Shown here: positions 55,901-63,503 of the stretch, piece by piece | Numbering within the stretch: the first letter of the stretch is position 1 | Layout of the letters: each line of letters starts with the position of its first letter | Assembly (NCBI RefSeq): GCF_012034245.1 | Contig: NZ_JAATEO010000006.1 | Location: 144,996 to 208,995 of the forward strand | Length of the DNA: 64,000 nucleotides | Direction of reading: 5' to 3' | From: Micromonospora thermarum | GTDB lineage: Bacteria; Actinomycetota; Actinomycetes; Mycobacteriales; Micromonosporaceae | Position numbers and translations under genes: made by a program | Notes under the pieces: generated by a model | Database searches by the model: none | Seen by the model: the letters and a program-made list of their open reading frames with translations, nothing else | What the model was told of the DNA's origin: nothing

Positions 55901-58695
55901 GCCGTCACGTTCGGCATGAGACCCGGGAGGGTGTCCTCATTTGACGGGACGGTCAGTTCCTTGAACCGCTGCACCAGCGCCGTGCGAGCTTCCGCCGATC
56001 GGACGATCCCGGGGAAGCGGTCCAGAACCTTGCCGAGGTTGCTCAGGTGGGTACGCAATGCATAGTGGCCGCCAGATCTGGTCATGCCCGCGTGACCGAG
56101 GAATACGCCGGTGCGATCGGGCACCGCTAGGAGTGCGGGGTTGCTTTCGGTGAGCTCGCGGGCACAGCGCATGATCATGAGTTGTTCTCGGTCGATGGAC
56201 CTTAGCGCGGCCGGGGTCAGGCGGACTACCGGCGGCTCGGGCAGCTGGTAGTCGCCGAACCTCTCGGCCGGGGGTGGCTGTTCGCCGCGAAGCCAACGGA
56301 CCACCCGATCGGCGCTCGGCTCGCCCGGCAGGTGGGCGTTCCACGCAACAATGACCACAGGGTCGTCGGCCTTGGTTTCGGTGATTCGCGTCCCAAACTG
56401 CGGCTGTTCGCCCGACGGAGGTTCGGCAAGCACGAGGTGGGCATTGGTGCCACCGAATCCAAAAGAGGACACTGCGACGGTCCGGCGGTGGTTCTGGCGT
56501 CGGGGCCACGGCACTGAGCGGCGTGGGATGCGCAACGCGTGATCGAGAAGTGCGGCGTCCGGAGGCGCCCCGAAGTCCGGCTGGGCGGGAATCTCCTGGT
56601 GCCGCAGCGCCAGGAGCGCATGAATCACGGATACGGCGCCCGCACTCCACCCGGTGTGACCGACTACAGCCTTGTTCGAAGATACGAACCATGGCGCCTT
56701 GTCATCGGCGACGCCGCGCAACGTACTCAGCTCCGTCGCATCTCCACTCGGCGTGCCGGTGGCGTGCGCAACCACCCAATCGATATCGGCGGGTCCGACG
56801 CCGGCGTCAGCGAGTGCACGCTCGACCGCCAGCCGCTGACCGGCGGAGTTCGGTGCGTTGATTGCCTTGCCACGCCCGTCGGCGCTGCCACCGAACCCCA
56901 AGACAGTGCCGAGGACCTCGTCACCGTCGGCGATGGCTCGGTCGAGCCGTTTCAGCACCACGACTGCTGCTCCGTCGGCGAACACCGTTCCATTGGCCGT
57001 GCGTGCGAAGCTGCGCACCTCGCCGGTCGGACTCATTCCCCCAAGCTTGGAGAACAGCACACTCATCCGGGCGGTGAGTGCGAAAGCTCCCCCGCACACG
57101 GCGACATCCGTATCACCGGACCGCAGTGCCTTTGCTCCCAAATCGATGGCATACAGCGACGAGGAGCAGGCCGTGTCCACCACGCGGACGTCTGTTGTGG
57201 AAGGCAGCACCCCGCGCATCGCCACGCGTGGCACGCGGTGTGGAAGCACCGTCCGAAGATCGTCGACCGCGAAGCGGTAGGCGCCGCGTAGATGTGCCAG
57301 CAGTTCGTCGCGGTTGGCGTACTCCGAGAGCTCGCGGACCGCGGCTTCCACGACGATGCTCTCTTCCAGATGCTGGTTGCCATCGGGAGTGAGTCCGACC
57401 ACCAGCTGACACCGGGCGGCCCCGTCGAGCCGCACTGGTTCGACAGCCTGCAGTAGTGCATGACGCAACCATCGGGTGCTGTGCTCGTATGCATCGCCTC
57501 CGTGATGGGCTAGTTCGGCGCGTAGAACGGGGTGCGGACACAACTGTCGGAGGTAGCCCCCGAACCGGGCGTAGCCCTTATCCTCCGCGCGGGGGTCGTT
57601 GTCATGGAATTGGTTGATGTCCAGCCGGTCGCCCGGTTCGCTGAACACCGCACGGCCCGTGTTGAGCAGAGTCCAGAACTCCTCGGGCGAACTCGCCTCC
57701 GGCAAGGCGAGCCCCATCCCCACGATCGCAATCTCAATCTCGGCGGGAGCGTCCGGCTCTGGCAGACCGACGCGCAGCGCCTCGGTCGGTCCCCCCTCCA
57801 ACGTCATCCCGGTTTCGGAGGCTGTGTCCGGCTCCGTCACGGTTATCCGCGGCGTTGCTTGCGGCGTCTCCTCTAGTCCGTCGTTGCGTGGTGCCTGTGC
57901 GCGCAGCACCCACGGGGAAAGCCCTGGGACGCTCAGGCTCAGTCCGCCGTCGGCGAGCAGCACCTGACCGGTCATCCAACGCGACTCGTCGCTGGCAAGC
58001 ATCAGCACCAGATGAGCCAGGTCCTCGATGGTGCCGTGTCGTCCCAGCGGAGTGATGGCGGCGCTCGCATCGAGCAACCGCTCTCCCTCGGGGAACAGGC
58101 GAAAGGTGGGCCCGTCCAGCGGCCCGAAAGAGGCGGTGTTCACCCGGATCCCGTAGGGGCCGTACGCGACCGCAAGGTATCGGGTCAACGCCTCCAGCGC
58201 GGCCTTGGCCGTGCCCACCGCAGCATAGTTTTCGATCACCTGACCTGACCCGGAGGAGGACACGTTTACGATGGAACCCCCTCCTCGTGTCCTCATGAGC
58301 GGTAGGGCGGCAGCGGAGCAAAGCCGTGCGCCGTGAAACGTGACGCTATGGACACGCTGCCAATCCCGTTCACTCAGCTCGTCAAGTGGCGCGAACACAC
58401 CGAATGCTGCGTTATTCACCAGGATGTCCAACCCGCCATGCTTCGCGGCGAGATCGTCGAACATCGTCGCGACCTCATCCGCTTTGGCGACGGATGCGCG
58501 CACTGTCTCCACCGACAGCCCCATCTTTAGCATCCGTTGGGCCGTGGCCTCCGCCCCGTCGCAGTCGTGAAAATAGTTGAGGATGACGTGCGCACCACTC
58601 TCGGCCAGGGCTTGGGCGATGGTGGCACCCGTCTGCCTCGTCCCGCCCGTCACCAGCGCAATTCGGTCCCGAAGCTCGAAGGCCATACTGGTCAC
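52966..58695 (-). CDS. Multidomain synthase: FabL-type ER - KS - CLF-like KS - KR - DH
   Basis: 1909 aa. Residues 1-262 form a short-chain reductase with TGGTRQTG and Tyr157-x6-Lys164, the spacing of FabI/FabL enoyl-ACP reductases. A ketosynthase spans about 319-760 with Cys510 (VDTACSSS), His644 (HATGTPSGD) and His680 (NKAVVGH). A second KS-like domain, about 780-1060, has Leu952 in place of the Cys, like a chain-length factor. The KR spans about 1318-1560 (TGGARGITA; Ser1495, Tyr1508, Asn1512). The DH is a double hot-dog, about 1615-1900 (His1643, MPGA, Asp1816). There is no AT or ACP; they are on the next protein upstream. The GTG at 58695 overlaps that gene's stop (GTGA). All beta-carbon processing steps for a saturated chain are present. 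Product unknown. Confidence 0.88.
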   Translation of the reverse strand: MTSMAFELRDRIALVTGGTRQTGATIAQALAESGAHVILNYFHDCDGAEATAQRMLKMGLSVETVRASVAKADEVATMFDDLAAKHGGLDILVNNAAFGVFAPLDELSERDWQRVHSVTFHGARLCSAAALPLMRTRGGGSIVNVSSSGSGQVIENYAAVGTAKAALEALTRYLAVAYGPYGIRVNTASFGPLDGPTFRLFPEGERLLDASAAITPLGRHGTIEDLAHLVLMLASDESRWMTGQVLLADGGLSLSVPGLSPWVLRAQAPRNDGLEETPQATPRITVTEPDTASETGMTLEGGPTEALRVGLPEPDAPAEIEIAIVGMGLALPEASSPEEFWTLLNTGRAVFSEPGDRLDINQFHDNDPRAEDKGYARFGGYLRQLCPHPVLRAELAHHGGDAYEHSTRWLRHALLQAVEPVRLDGAARCQLVVGLTPDGNQHLEESIVVEAAVRELSEYANRDELLAHLRGAYRFAVDDLRTVLPHRVPRVAMRGVLPSTTDVRVVDTACSSSLYAIDLGAKALRSGDTDVAVCGGAFALTARMSVLFSKLGGMSPTGEVRSFARTANGTVFADGAAVVVLKRLDRAIADGDEVLGTVLGFGGSADGRGKAINAPNSAGQRLAVERALADAGVGPADIDWVVAHATGTPSGDATELSTLRGVADDKAPWFVSSNKAVVGHTGWSAGAVSVIHALLALRHQEIPAQPDFGAPPDAALLDHALRIPRRSVPWPRRQNHRRTVAVSSFGFGGTNAHLVLAEPPSGEQPQFGTRITETKADDPVVIVAWNAHLPGEPSADRVVRWLRGEQPPPAERFGDYQLPEPPVVRLTPAALRSIDREQLMIMRCARELTESNPALLAVPDRTGVFLGHAGMTRSGGHYALRTHLSNLGKVLDRFPGIVRSAEARTALVQRFKELTVPSNEDTLPGLMPNVTAARVNVLLNLRGMNMSVDAGLDSTLAALDTAARYLDTGDIDIALVFGLNAQTDVWAAAAYGRPASRTAPPCEGAFGFAVTRRSVARASGLPVVAQVEPLTGRPQQDDLATVVARDDDERYLGACSALALLRALVRSEPRVRLMGVEEHAPSFLISKEMLTPAPNDEDHQVRRHGLIMRASPPVAVREPVSAIPAGSLVLTDDLATAAVLSGSGRTVLTPLPGPVPSGVLSVHPVDVATYRAVVAGQRIAHVRVIATGGASGQVPESLLELHDLCEIALREHQDQLDDGGSFAVLVPNGLSGGIPKPGTGLFTGLSASLLWDLPSGVGYTVVTDDPDVKSGLALLAAESALARHRGIAYYQGKQRFEPMVVRLSAPPETPSADLMPQDPVMVVTGGARGITARMVAALAARTRPRVWLLGSQPLADSAELAMLSLGRAQLIEAWHDQDPDMSIATLNRRYTRLNQAADKQAVIEELAELCGPDNVQYLQCDVRNQAAVETAIGTVLSAEGKVDVVVHGAGVVRGAVRGDFLDIFRTVRDSKVRGYLNLKKALLSAPPSRWYNVGSIASVIGVPGDSGYVTGNAFLATAATHAQAGGSDEFTVDWTLWAEDGFAADPVFLAHQQRRLTLTGISTAEGTAHTVEEFADLRHEAAAEVLYLGETEHALLDRLDQHKTAGAPRGRFFLTSAPFEATPDHARWSLELDLERHRYLAHHIVDGRPTMPGAIFLELASEAAAVLVPGSKVRSIRDAVFLSFLRGPRDSWPKMVKVDARVCERGLEQTSVAVTVTGDVRAPDGTLLAERTHCRMRVVLGAPTDPIEICCPPRDGGLLIPDPYLLPGSPVAMSGPFLAMWQPRAHPWGVSAKLDLSEAAGSGIFGQFLVPSLAVDGLARLAALRVVNERMHVAGLAAIGRLDLHLEHNDVELDQAFGHSLTLHHHAATTTRGEAAHMTASDGRLLARLHHLRSVGRGTFDPATGQFVA

Positions 58696-60044
58696 ATCCC
58701 CACAGCAGCGACGGTGATGCGGGGGTGAAGGTACTCCGCAAGGGAGCGGAGAGTTGGGAAGTCGCTGATCCGGAAGTTGGACGGCAGGTCGAGATCCTCA
58801 TAGTGATCCATCGTCTGCCGAAGCAGTTCGGTTTGCTTGAGCGAGTCCACACCGAGATCGGCCTCCAAGTCCGCGTCCTCGGTTAGGTACTTCTCCGGGT
58901 ACTCCAGGCTCGCCGCGTACCGCTTCCGAAGTTCGGAGATGATGTCATCGACGGACGGAACTCCCGGTCGCCGCGGCGTCTGTTCAAGGGCTGCGGTTTT
59001 GAGGGGCTCGGGCAACGAAGCGACGGGTGATACCGCTGTCCGCAATGGATTTGGCAGGGTCATCGGCGCGGAAGACGCCGGCGAGACCTCGTCCGCGAAC
59101 TCAGCGCGAATCCCGTCAAGCGTGACGTGGTGGGTCAGCGGCGCAATGGTCTTCATGTGGGTCGGCAGGCACGCCCGAACCAGCTTGGTCAGCGCGTTCC
59201 GCGCACCACACTCGACAAAGACCTCCACACCGTCGCTGTGCAGCGACTGCATGGCCCCATAAAAGCGCACCGGCGACGTAAACTGAGATTCGCTCAATTC
59301 ACGGATGTCGTCCCTACTCGAGATATACCGGCTCAGAATTGGGGAATACACCCGGCACCGAGGGCTAGCGACGGCAAGATCGGGTCCTGATTCGCGGAAG
59401 AGCTGTGCAACGTCACGGAGCATGGGATTGTGGAACGCGTAGGGCGCCTTCAGTCGCACCGCAGAGAGGTCCAGACCCGCGATCGCCTTCTCCAGCCGGC
59501 CAAGCGCCTCCCTCCTACCCGAAACCACCGTCTGCCGTGGCCCGTTGAACACGGCAAGGGCAAGGCCCCAATCATCCATCGCAGTCAGCAGTCCCTCGGC
59601 ACGCCGCGGGCCTAGTTCGGTCGCGAGCAGGCCCCCCGGCGGTGGCGACACCTCGAGGAAGGCGCGATCCCGCTCGCAGAGAGCTCGTGCCGCGTCGTCC
59701 AACGTCAGCATGCCAGCCGCGACCAGGGCGCTATATTCGCCGAGACTGTGTCCCACTACCACGTCAGGATGAATGCCGAGTCGACCCAACAGGCGGAAGA
59801 CGATCGTCGAGGTCGCAAGGATCGCGAGTTGCAGCACCTGTGGCCGCCGCTCCAGCAACTCGTCGACCCTCGGTGCATCCGTCTCGAGAAGCAAAGGCGA
59901 GACCCTGTCGCCCCAGTACTCCACAGATCGTTCGTCCATCGTTTGCAGCACGTCATGAACCACGGGTTCACAGTCGACTTTGGCGAATGCACCTGGCAGG
60001 TACGCACCCTGCCCAGGGAACATGAACGCTACTCGCTGTCCCAT
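58692..60044 (-). CDS. Acyltransferase-ACP didomain protein
   Basis: 450 aa. An N-terminal acyltransferase has FPGQGAYLPG, the nucleophile motif GHSLGEYS (Ser100) and YAFH (His205), the latter favouring malonyl-CoA. A proline-rich linker of about 50 residues joins it to a C-terminal carrier protein whose phosphopantetheine Ser401 is in LGVDSLKQ. It should load malonyl units onto its own ACP and present them to the KS-CLF-KR-DH-ER protein encoded immediately downstream, whose GTG overlaps this stop. The ATG at 60044 follows GGGGAG. No phosphopantetheinyl transferase is in the window, so activation depends on one elsewhere. Confidence 0.9.
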   Translation of the reverse strand: MGQRVAFMFPGQGAYLPGAFAKVDCEPVVHDVLQTMDERSVEYWGDRVSPLLLETDAPRVDELLERRPQVLQLAILATSTIVFRLLGRLGIHPDVVVGHSLGEYSALVAAGMLTLDDAARALCERDRAFLEVSPPPGGLLATELGPRRAEGLLTAMDDWGLALAVFNGPRQTVVSGRREALGRLEKAIAGLDLSAVRLKAPYAFHNPMLRDVAQLFRESGPDLAVASPRCRVYSPILSRYISSRDDIRELSESQFTSPVRFYGAMQSLHSDGVEVFVECGARNALTKLVRACLPTHMKTIAPLTHHVTLDGIRAEFADEVSPASSAPMTLPNPLRTAVSPVASLPEPLKTAALEQTPRRPGVPSVDDIISELRKRYAASLEYPEKYLTEDADLEADLGVDSLKQTELLRQTMDHYEDLDLPSNFRISDFPTLRSLAEYLHPRITVAAVGM

Positions 60045-60161
60045 TTTCTACACTCCCCATCCCCCCGATACGGTTTGCCTTCACGAATAAAGAGAATTGG
60101 TAGTAGCGATATCATCTAAAACGGAGAGGGCAAGCAGTACCCGACTTCAGTGGACCGGCGG

Positions 60162-60590
60162 CTAAGCCTCCGGCGGCTCAATCACTCCTACCGGGAGCAA
60201 CCCGCGCCGCTCCAGAACCCTCCGCGCGACCATGATCGCGTTGAGCGCTCGCGGAAATCCCGCGTAGGCACTGACATGCAGAAGGGTCTCGATCACCGTC
60301 ACCGGCTCAATACCGATTCGCAACGCTATTTCCAAATGCAGCTCGATCTCGCGCTCGCAGCCACCTAATGCCGCGAGGATAGCGAGAGTGAGCAGTTCCC
60401 GGTCCCTGGAGCCCAGTTCCGCTCGACCGTGAAGATCGCCAAAGACGAAGTCCGTGATGAAGTCAGCCAATGGCGGACAGGTGTCCGCGAGTCCGGCGAT
60501 GAATGCATCAGAGGTTTCCTTGCCCGCGAGCTCGTAGGCGTTGCGCAGACCGCGCAGGCGTCGCTCGTCCGCGACTGGATCGCTAGTCAT
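60162..60590 (-). CDS. Carboxymuconolactone decarboxylase-like protein
   Basis: 142-aa all-helical protein of the CMD/AhpD superfamily: RELLTLAILAALGG, then a Cys and a His nine residues apart (CEREIELH) and the C-terminal HVSAYAGFPRALNA helix. Family members decarboxylate gamma-carboxymuconolactone or act as peroxidase-like proteins; here a role in the synthase product pathway is only suggested by position, first gene of the operon, 117 bp before the AT-ACP gene. The start ATG at 60590 follows GGGGGAGG; a TTG at 60605 is less likely. Confidence 0.8.
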   Translation of the reverse strand: MTSDPVADERRLRGLRNAYELAGKETSDAFIAGLADTCPPLADFITDFVFGDLHGRAELGSRDRELLTLAILAALGGCEREIELHLEIALRIGIEPVTVIETLLHVSAYAGFPRALNAIMVARRVLERRGLLPVGVIEPPEA

Positions 60591-60605
60591 CTCCCCCTCC
60601 CCCAA

Positions 60606-60934
60606 CTACAAAGACATGATGCGATGTCTCGCAGCAACGTGCGAGTCCTGCGCAGTTCTACACGGCGCGGAATCATCACCGCGACTCACTACGTGAGCTG
60701 AGTCACAGCTCAGCACATGCTCCGGTCGCCGTCAATGGCCTACTGGTGATGGTCGTTCCGAGAACAGAAGGTGCCGACCAGCGAGCCCGCGGAGGGATGG
60801 ATCTGCGTTGGGACTCCACGCCGTGACGGAGACTGCGAGGCGGAGCGGATGCGAGGCGGCAGCGGTGGAACTGCAACGTCGGCGTTCGGTTGGATGTGAA
60901 CCAGATACAGGACTGCAAAGATCCACAGCCCGCC
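60606..60934. other. Promoter region of the synthase operon and adjoining non-coding DNA
   Basis: No gene is convincing here. It contains the inverted repeat at 60694-60712. A minus-strand frame at 60740-60982 encodes one hydrophobic stretch but has no ribosome site and overlaps the transposase remnant, so it is not called. Confidence 0.4.
60694..60712. promoter_or_regulatory. Inverted repeat upstream of the synthase operon
   Basis: TGAGCTG and CAGCTCA flank AGTCA, about 105 bp before the CMD-like start; an overlapping pair GACTCA/TGAGTC spans 60683-60704. It is a plausible operator for the minus-strand operon, with no regulator identified. Confidence 0.35.
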
Positions 60935-61040
60935 GAGCTGGAGCGCAGCCGACACGTCGAAACCTGGTGGCCGCAGATCCAAGCGTTCCTACACGCGCGG
61001 GGGAATCTCGAACGCCGGCCCTGGAGGAACCAACCGGGTA
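60935..61040 (+). mobile_element. Remnant of an ISL3-type transposase C-terminus
   Basis: The reading frame gives RHVETWWPQIQAFLH and, after a frameshift in a G run, GISNA and GTNRV. WWPxIxAFLxTGxxNAxxEGxNRV is the recalled C-terminal hallmark of ISL3/IS204/IS1096-family transposases. Only about 35 codons remain and no IS ends were found. Confidence 0.55.
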
Positions 61041-61053
61041 CCCACATAGCAAC

Positions 61054-61275
61054 GTCCACGTTTAGGGGCCTAGAGCCGTCCTCGATCTCCGACTAGCCTG
61101 AAAGGCTCACAACCCGGGCTTGGCGAGCCATTGGTCGACTAATCCAGGGGAGGCAACGAGATGGCTGCGGCAATCTCCATCGAGGATCTTTCTTTTTTTG
61201 CGGTTCTTCCTCCCTTGAGGGTCCGCATTTCGCGAAGGGCGTCTGGACCGAGGACCTGAACCAGCTACCGGCATA
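61054..61275 (+). pseudogene. Direct repeat copy B: frameshifted, truncated copy of the 51028 gene
   Basis: It matches 50920-51139, including the promoter block GACTAGCCTGAAAGGC, the ACTAATCCAGG-GAGGCAAC ribosome site and the ATG at 61161. The product begins AAISIEDL, then shifts frame in a T/C-rich run; the other frame reads LEGPHFAKGVWTEDLNQLP, matching the intact protein. The copy ends near 61275, where unrelated AbrB-remnant DNA begins. Confidence 0.75.
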
Positions 61276-61329
61276 TCGACATCTGTCCGCGCATCGCCCG
61301 CCGCGGCGTCGGTCTCGCGCACGGGAGCG

Positions 61330-61571
61330 GACGGCGGCCAGGAGCAACGGCTGGCCGGGCGTGATGCCGCACAGGTGGCGGGCGGCGGCGGGCGGCGGCA
61401 GTTCCCCGCGTGAGCCCACGACGTGCGCACCGGCAGCGGCCGGGATGATGAGCACCGCGCCGTGGACGACGTCGACACGCAGCGCGGTGCCGGACGTCCA
61501 CCCCAGGCACGCAGCAGCTCACGGGCGGTAACACGACCCGCAGCGTCGGGACGGGCCACGTCGAACAGCAC
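61330..61571 (-). pseudogene. Remnant of an AbrB/SpoVT-type DNA-binding domain gene
   Basis: The minus-strand frame from GTG 61571 reads RPDAAGRVTARELLRAWG. After a one-base shift near 61497 the adjoining frame reads LIIPAAAGAHVVGSRGELPP and HLCGITPGQPLLLAAV. Together they resemble actinomycete AbrB/MazE-fold regulators. Nothing homologous follows, so it is a broken fragment. Confidence 0.5.
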
Positions 61572-61741
61572 CCCGCGGCGGACTCGTCAGCAGGCCGGGG
61601 GCCGCATCGGCATGGGCGCCGGTTCGGGTTGCGCGACCGGCAGTGGACTCGGCACGAGCGCTTCGACCAGCTGCTCACCCTGCCGCCGACGGGAAGTCGG
61701 CGCCGCTCATGGCCACGCCGGCAGGGACGGCCACAGCGGTG

Positions 61742-62250
61742 TCAGGGCAGCCGACAGCGCCCCCGGTCTTCATGAACCTGGGTGACTTCGCTGCACAGAC
61801 GTAGGGCGTCATCCACTGTCGCCACCTTGGCCAGCGCCGCCAGGGTCCGAAGGTCGTCCACGTCGCGGGTTCGCGCCGCGAGCGCCTTCATCGCGAAGAT
61901 ATCTCCGGCGAAGCCGCCATCACGCGCAGGCCAGGGTGATCGAAGACCCGCCGCCTGCCCGGGTCGTCCTTGCCGGAGACATACACGCTGGCCTGCTCGT
62001 TCAGCCACCACGGCGGTAGTCCAAGTTCGTCGGCAACCGCACGCGCCTCATCGAGGACGACTCCGTGCGGAACAAACATCGCGTCGACGTCCCTGGTCAC
62101 CCGTTTCGCGTCGTACGCAAGCGCCATCGCGGCACCACCCACAATGAAGATGTCGGCGACGACTCCACGGCGGACAAGCCGCTCGCCCAGGTGAGTGAAC
62201 GCGCGTTCGAGTTCCGCGCGCCCCATGAGGACGCCGTCTGATCCGCTCAC
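61742..62250 (-). pseudogene. DUF6036-like nucleotidyltransferase, frameshifted
   Basis: The first frame (GTG 62250 to 61888) encodes IFIVGGAAMALAYDAKRVT and RDVDAMFVP, the GG and DxD nucleotidyltransferase motifs, through LRVMAASPE. The family continues into a helix, which here appears in the next frame as IFAMKALAARTRDVDDLRTL down to 61742. One missing base near 61905 explains the break; a sequencing error would restore an intact gene of about 170 codons. The GTG overlaps the upstream stop (GTGA), the usual coupling of this toxin-antitoxin-like pair. Confidence 0.65.
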
Positions 62251-62798
62251 GCCGCGGCCAGGTCGTGAACGGAGAGGTAAACACCGCGCTTCCGGAATGC
62301 AGCCGGGGCCCATGCCAGGGCGTCGGCCCGGTGGATGGCCAGTTCGGCCGGGAACCATGCCCGGCGCAGCACACGTGCGTCGACCCATGCGGGCGGAGCA
62401 AGATCTGCCTGAGCCAGCAGGTGCTCCGCGAGCGCGGCAAGCAGCGCGTCCCACCGTGGATCTCCGGTTAGCCCGGGCTCATCTCTTAACAGGTCGACCC
62501 TGGTTTCGGCGGGTTCCTGACCGTCCGGCCCGCTGATTCGGAACGCGAACTCGCCGGCCGGGGCGGTGACCGGGGTGAGGGTGTAGCCGCGGTCGGAGAC
62601 GAGCAGCCCGCCCGGAAGATGCCCGGGGGCCTCCTGCTGGCCGGCGTTGTCGTGGCCGCCGCCGTGGTCGGCGCTGCCATCGTGGCGGGTCTCGGCGGCC
62701 GGGGCGACGGGGCCGGCCACCTGGCCGACCCCGTACGCCGCGCCGAACACCGCCGCGAGGCCGAGGGCGAAACCGCTCAGCTTCGTCGCCGTGTTCAT
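62247..62798 (-). CDS. Chimeric ORF: copper-locus secreted protein N-terminus joined to a nucleotidyltransferase partner
   Basis: 183 aa. Residues 1-94 have a signal peptide (LSGFALGLAAVFGAAYG) and a His/Asp-rich segment like secreted copper-resistance-associated proteins encoded after copZ in actinomycetes. From about residue 98 the sequence (LLRDEPGLTGDPRWDALLAA to the end) matches, from memory, the small protein that pairs with DUF6036 nucleotidyltransferases. The two halves are unrelated, so the ORF marks a recombination junction near 62500-62520. The ATG at 62798 follows GAGGTG. Function as a fused protein is doubtful. Confidence 0.6.
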   Translation of the reverse strand: MNTATKLSGFALGLAAVFGAAYGVGQVAGPVAPAAETRHDGSADHGGGHDNAGQQEAPGHLPGGLLVSDRGYTLTPVTAPAGEFAFRISGPDGQEPAETRVDLLRDEPGLTGDPRWDALLAALAEHLLAQADLAPPAWVDARVLRRAWFPAELAIHRADALAWAPAAFRKRGVYLSVHDLAAA

Positions 62799-62838
62799 CA
62801 GTGGCACCTCAGTTCCTCAGGAAGGGTTTCGCGAAGGG

Positions 62839-63048
62839 TCAGGCTCCGACGAGGTCGTAGCCGGCCTCGTCGACGGCCGCGCGGACGGCAGCCGGGTCCA
62901 GTGGTGCCTCGCTGGTCACGGTGACCTGCCCGGACGCGAGGTCGACCTGGACATCGCGGACGCCTTCGAGCGCACCGATCTCGGTGCTGACGGAGTTGAC
63001 GCAGTGCCCGCAGGTCATGCCCTGCACCTGGTACGTCGCGGTGGTCAT
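62839..63048 (-). CDS. copZ: CopZ-like copper chaperone
   Basis: 69 aa, one heavy-metal-associated domain with the metal loop MTCGHCVNS (Cys13, Cys16) at the expected position, and the full ferredoxin-like length. It would bind Cu(I) in the cytosol and pass it to a CopA-type exporter, but no such ATPase gene follows here. The ATG at 63048 is chosen for GAGAGGAG seven bases upstream over a longer open frame. It diverges from csoR and should be repressed through the palindromes at 63071-63184. Confidence 0.93.
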   Translation of the reverse strand: MTTATYQVQGMTCGHCVNSVSTEIGALEGVRDVQVDLASGQVTVTSEAPLDPAAVRAAVDEAGYDLVGA

Positions 63049-63070
63049 CAGAACGCTCCTCTCAACACAC

Positions 63071-63101
63071 TCACCATATACCCCCCGGGGGTATATGGTG
63101 A
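63071..63101. promoter_or_regulatory. CsoR-type operator 1, perfect palindrome
   Basis: A 31-nt perfect inverted repeat of 15-nt arms around one C, with core ATACCCCCC/GGGGGTAT, 23 bp upstream of copZ. It fits the G/C-run operators of CsoR copper repressors. Confidence 0.85.
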
Positions 63102-63130
63102 TGGGCTGTGATGCAGAACTCCCCGGCTTT

Positions 63131-63184
63131 ATACCCGGAGGGGGTACCGGCTCAACGAGCACCGTAGCATACCCCCGAGGGGTA
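63131..63184. promoter_or_regulatory. CsoR-type operators 2 and 3
   Basis: Two further ATACCC-GGGTA half-site pairs, at 63131-63146 and 63169-63184, lie in the copZ-csoR spacer. Site 3 is 16 bp before the csoR start, so it likely mediates autorepression. Confidence 0.7.
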
Positions 63185-63200
63185 CGGTATCCTGGACGGC

Positions 63201-63503
63201 ATGACGACATCCGCGCCGACCCCGACCCGGGGTTACACCGCCACCAAGGACCAGCTGCTCGCGCGGCTGCGCCGCGTCGAGGGCCAGGTCCGGGGCATCG
63301 AGAAGATGGTCGACGACGACCGCTACTGCATCGACGTCCTCACCCAGATCTCCGCCATCCAGGCCGCCCTGGACAAGGTCGCCCTCGGCCTGCTCGACGG
63401 CCACGCCCGTCACTGCATGCACGAGGGCGCCGCCGAGGGCAGGGCCGACGAGATGGCCACCGAGATGATGGCCGCCGTCGGCCGCCTCATGAAGCGCGGC
63501 TGA
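63201..63503 (+). CDS. csoR: CsoR-family copper-sensing repressor
   Basis: 100-aa all-helical metal-sensing repressor. The Cu(I) ligands are visible as Cys43 (YCIDVLTQI), His68 and Cys72 (HARHC), the C-H-C signature of CsoR, after a RLRRVEGQVRGIEKM DNA-contact helix. Without copper it binds the palindromes upstream and represses copZ and itself; Cu(I) releases it (family knowledge). The ATG at 63201 is preferred, with a weak ribosome site. It lies divergently beside copZ. Confidence 0.93.
   Translation: MTTSAPTPTRGYTATKDQLLARLRRVEGQVRGIEKMVDDDRYCIDVLTQISAIQAALDKVALGLLDGHARHCMHEGAAEGRADEMATEMMAAVGRLMKRG

Noticed and set aside
60740..60982. A minus-strand frame with a membrane-like stretch
   Set aside because: It overlaps the transposase remnant on the plus strand, which has the better motif match, and it lacks a ribosome site.
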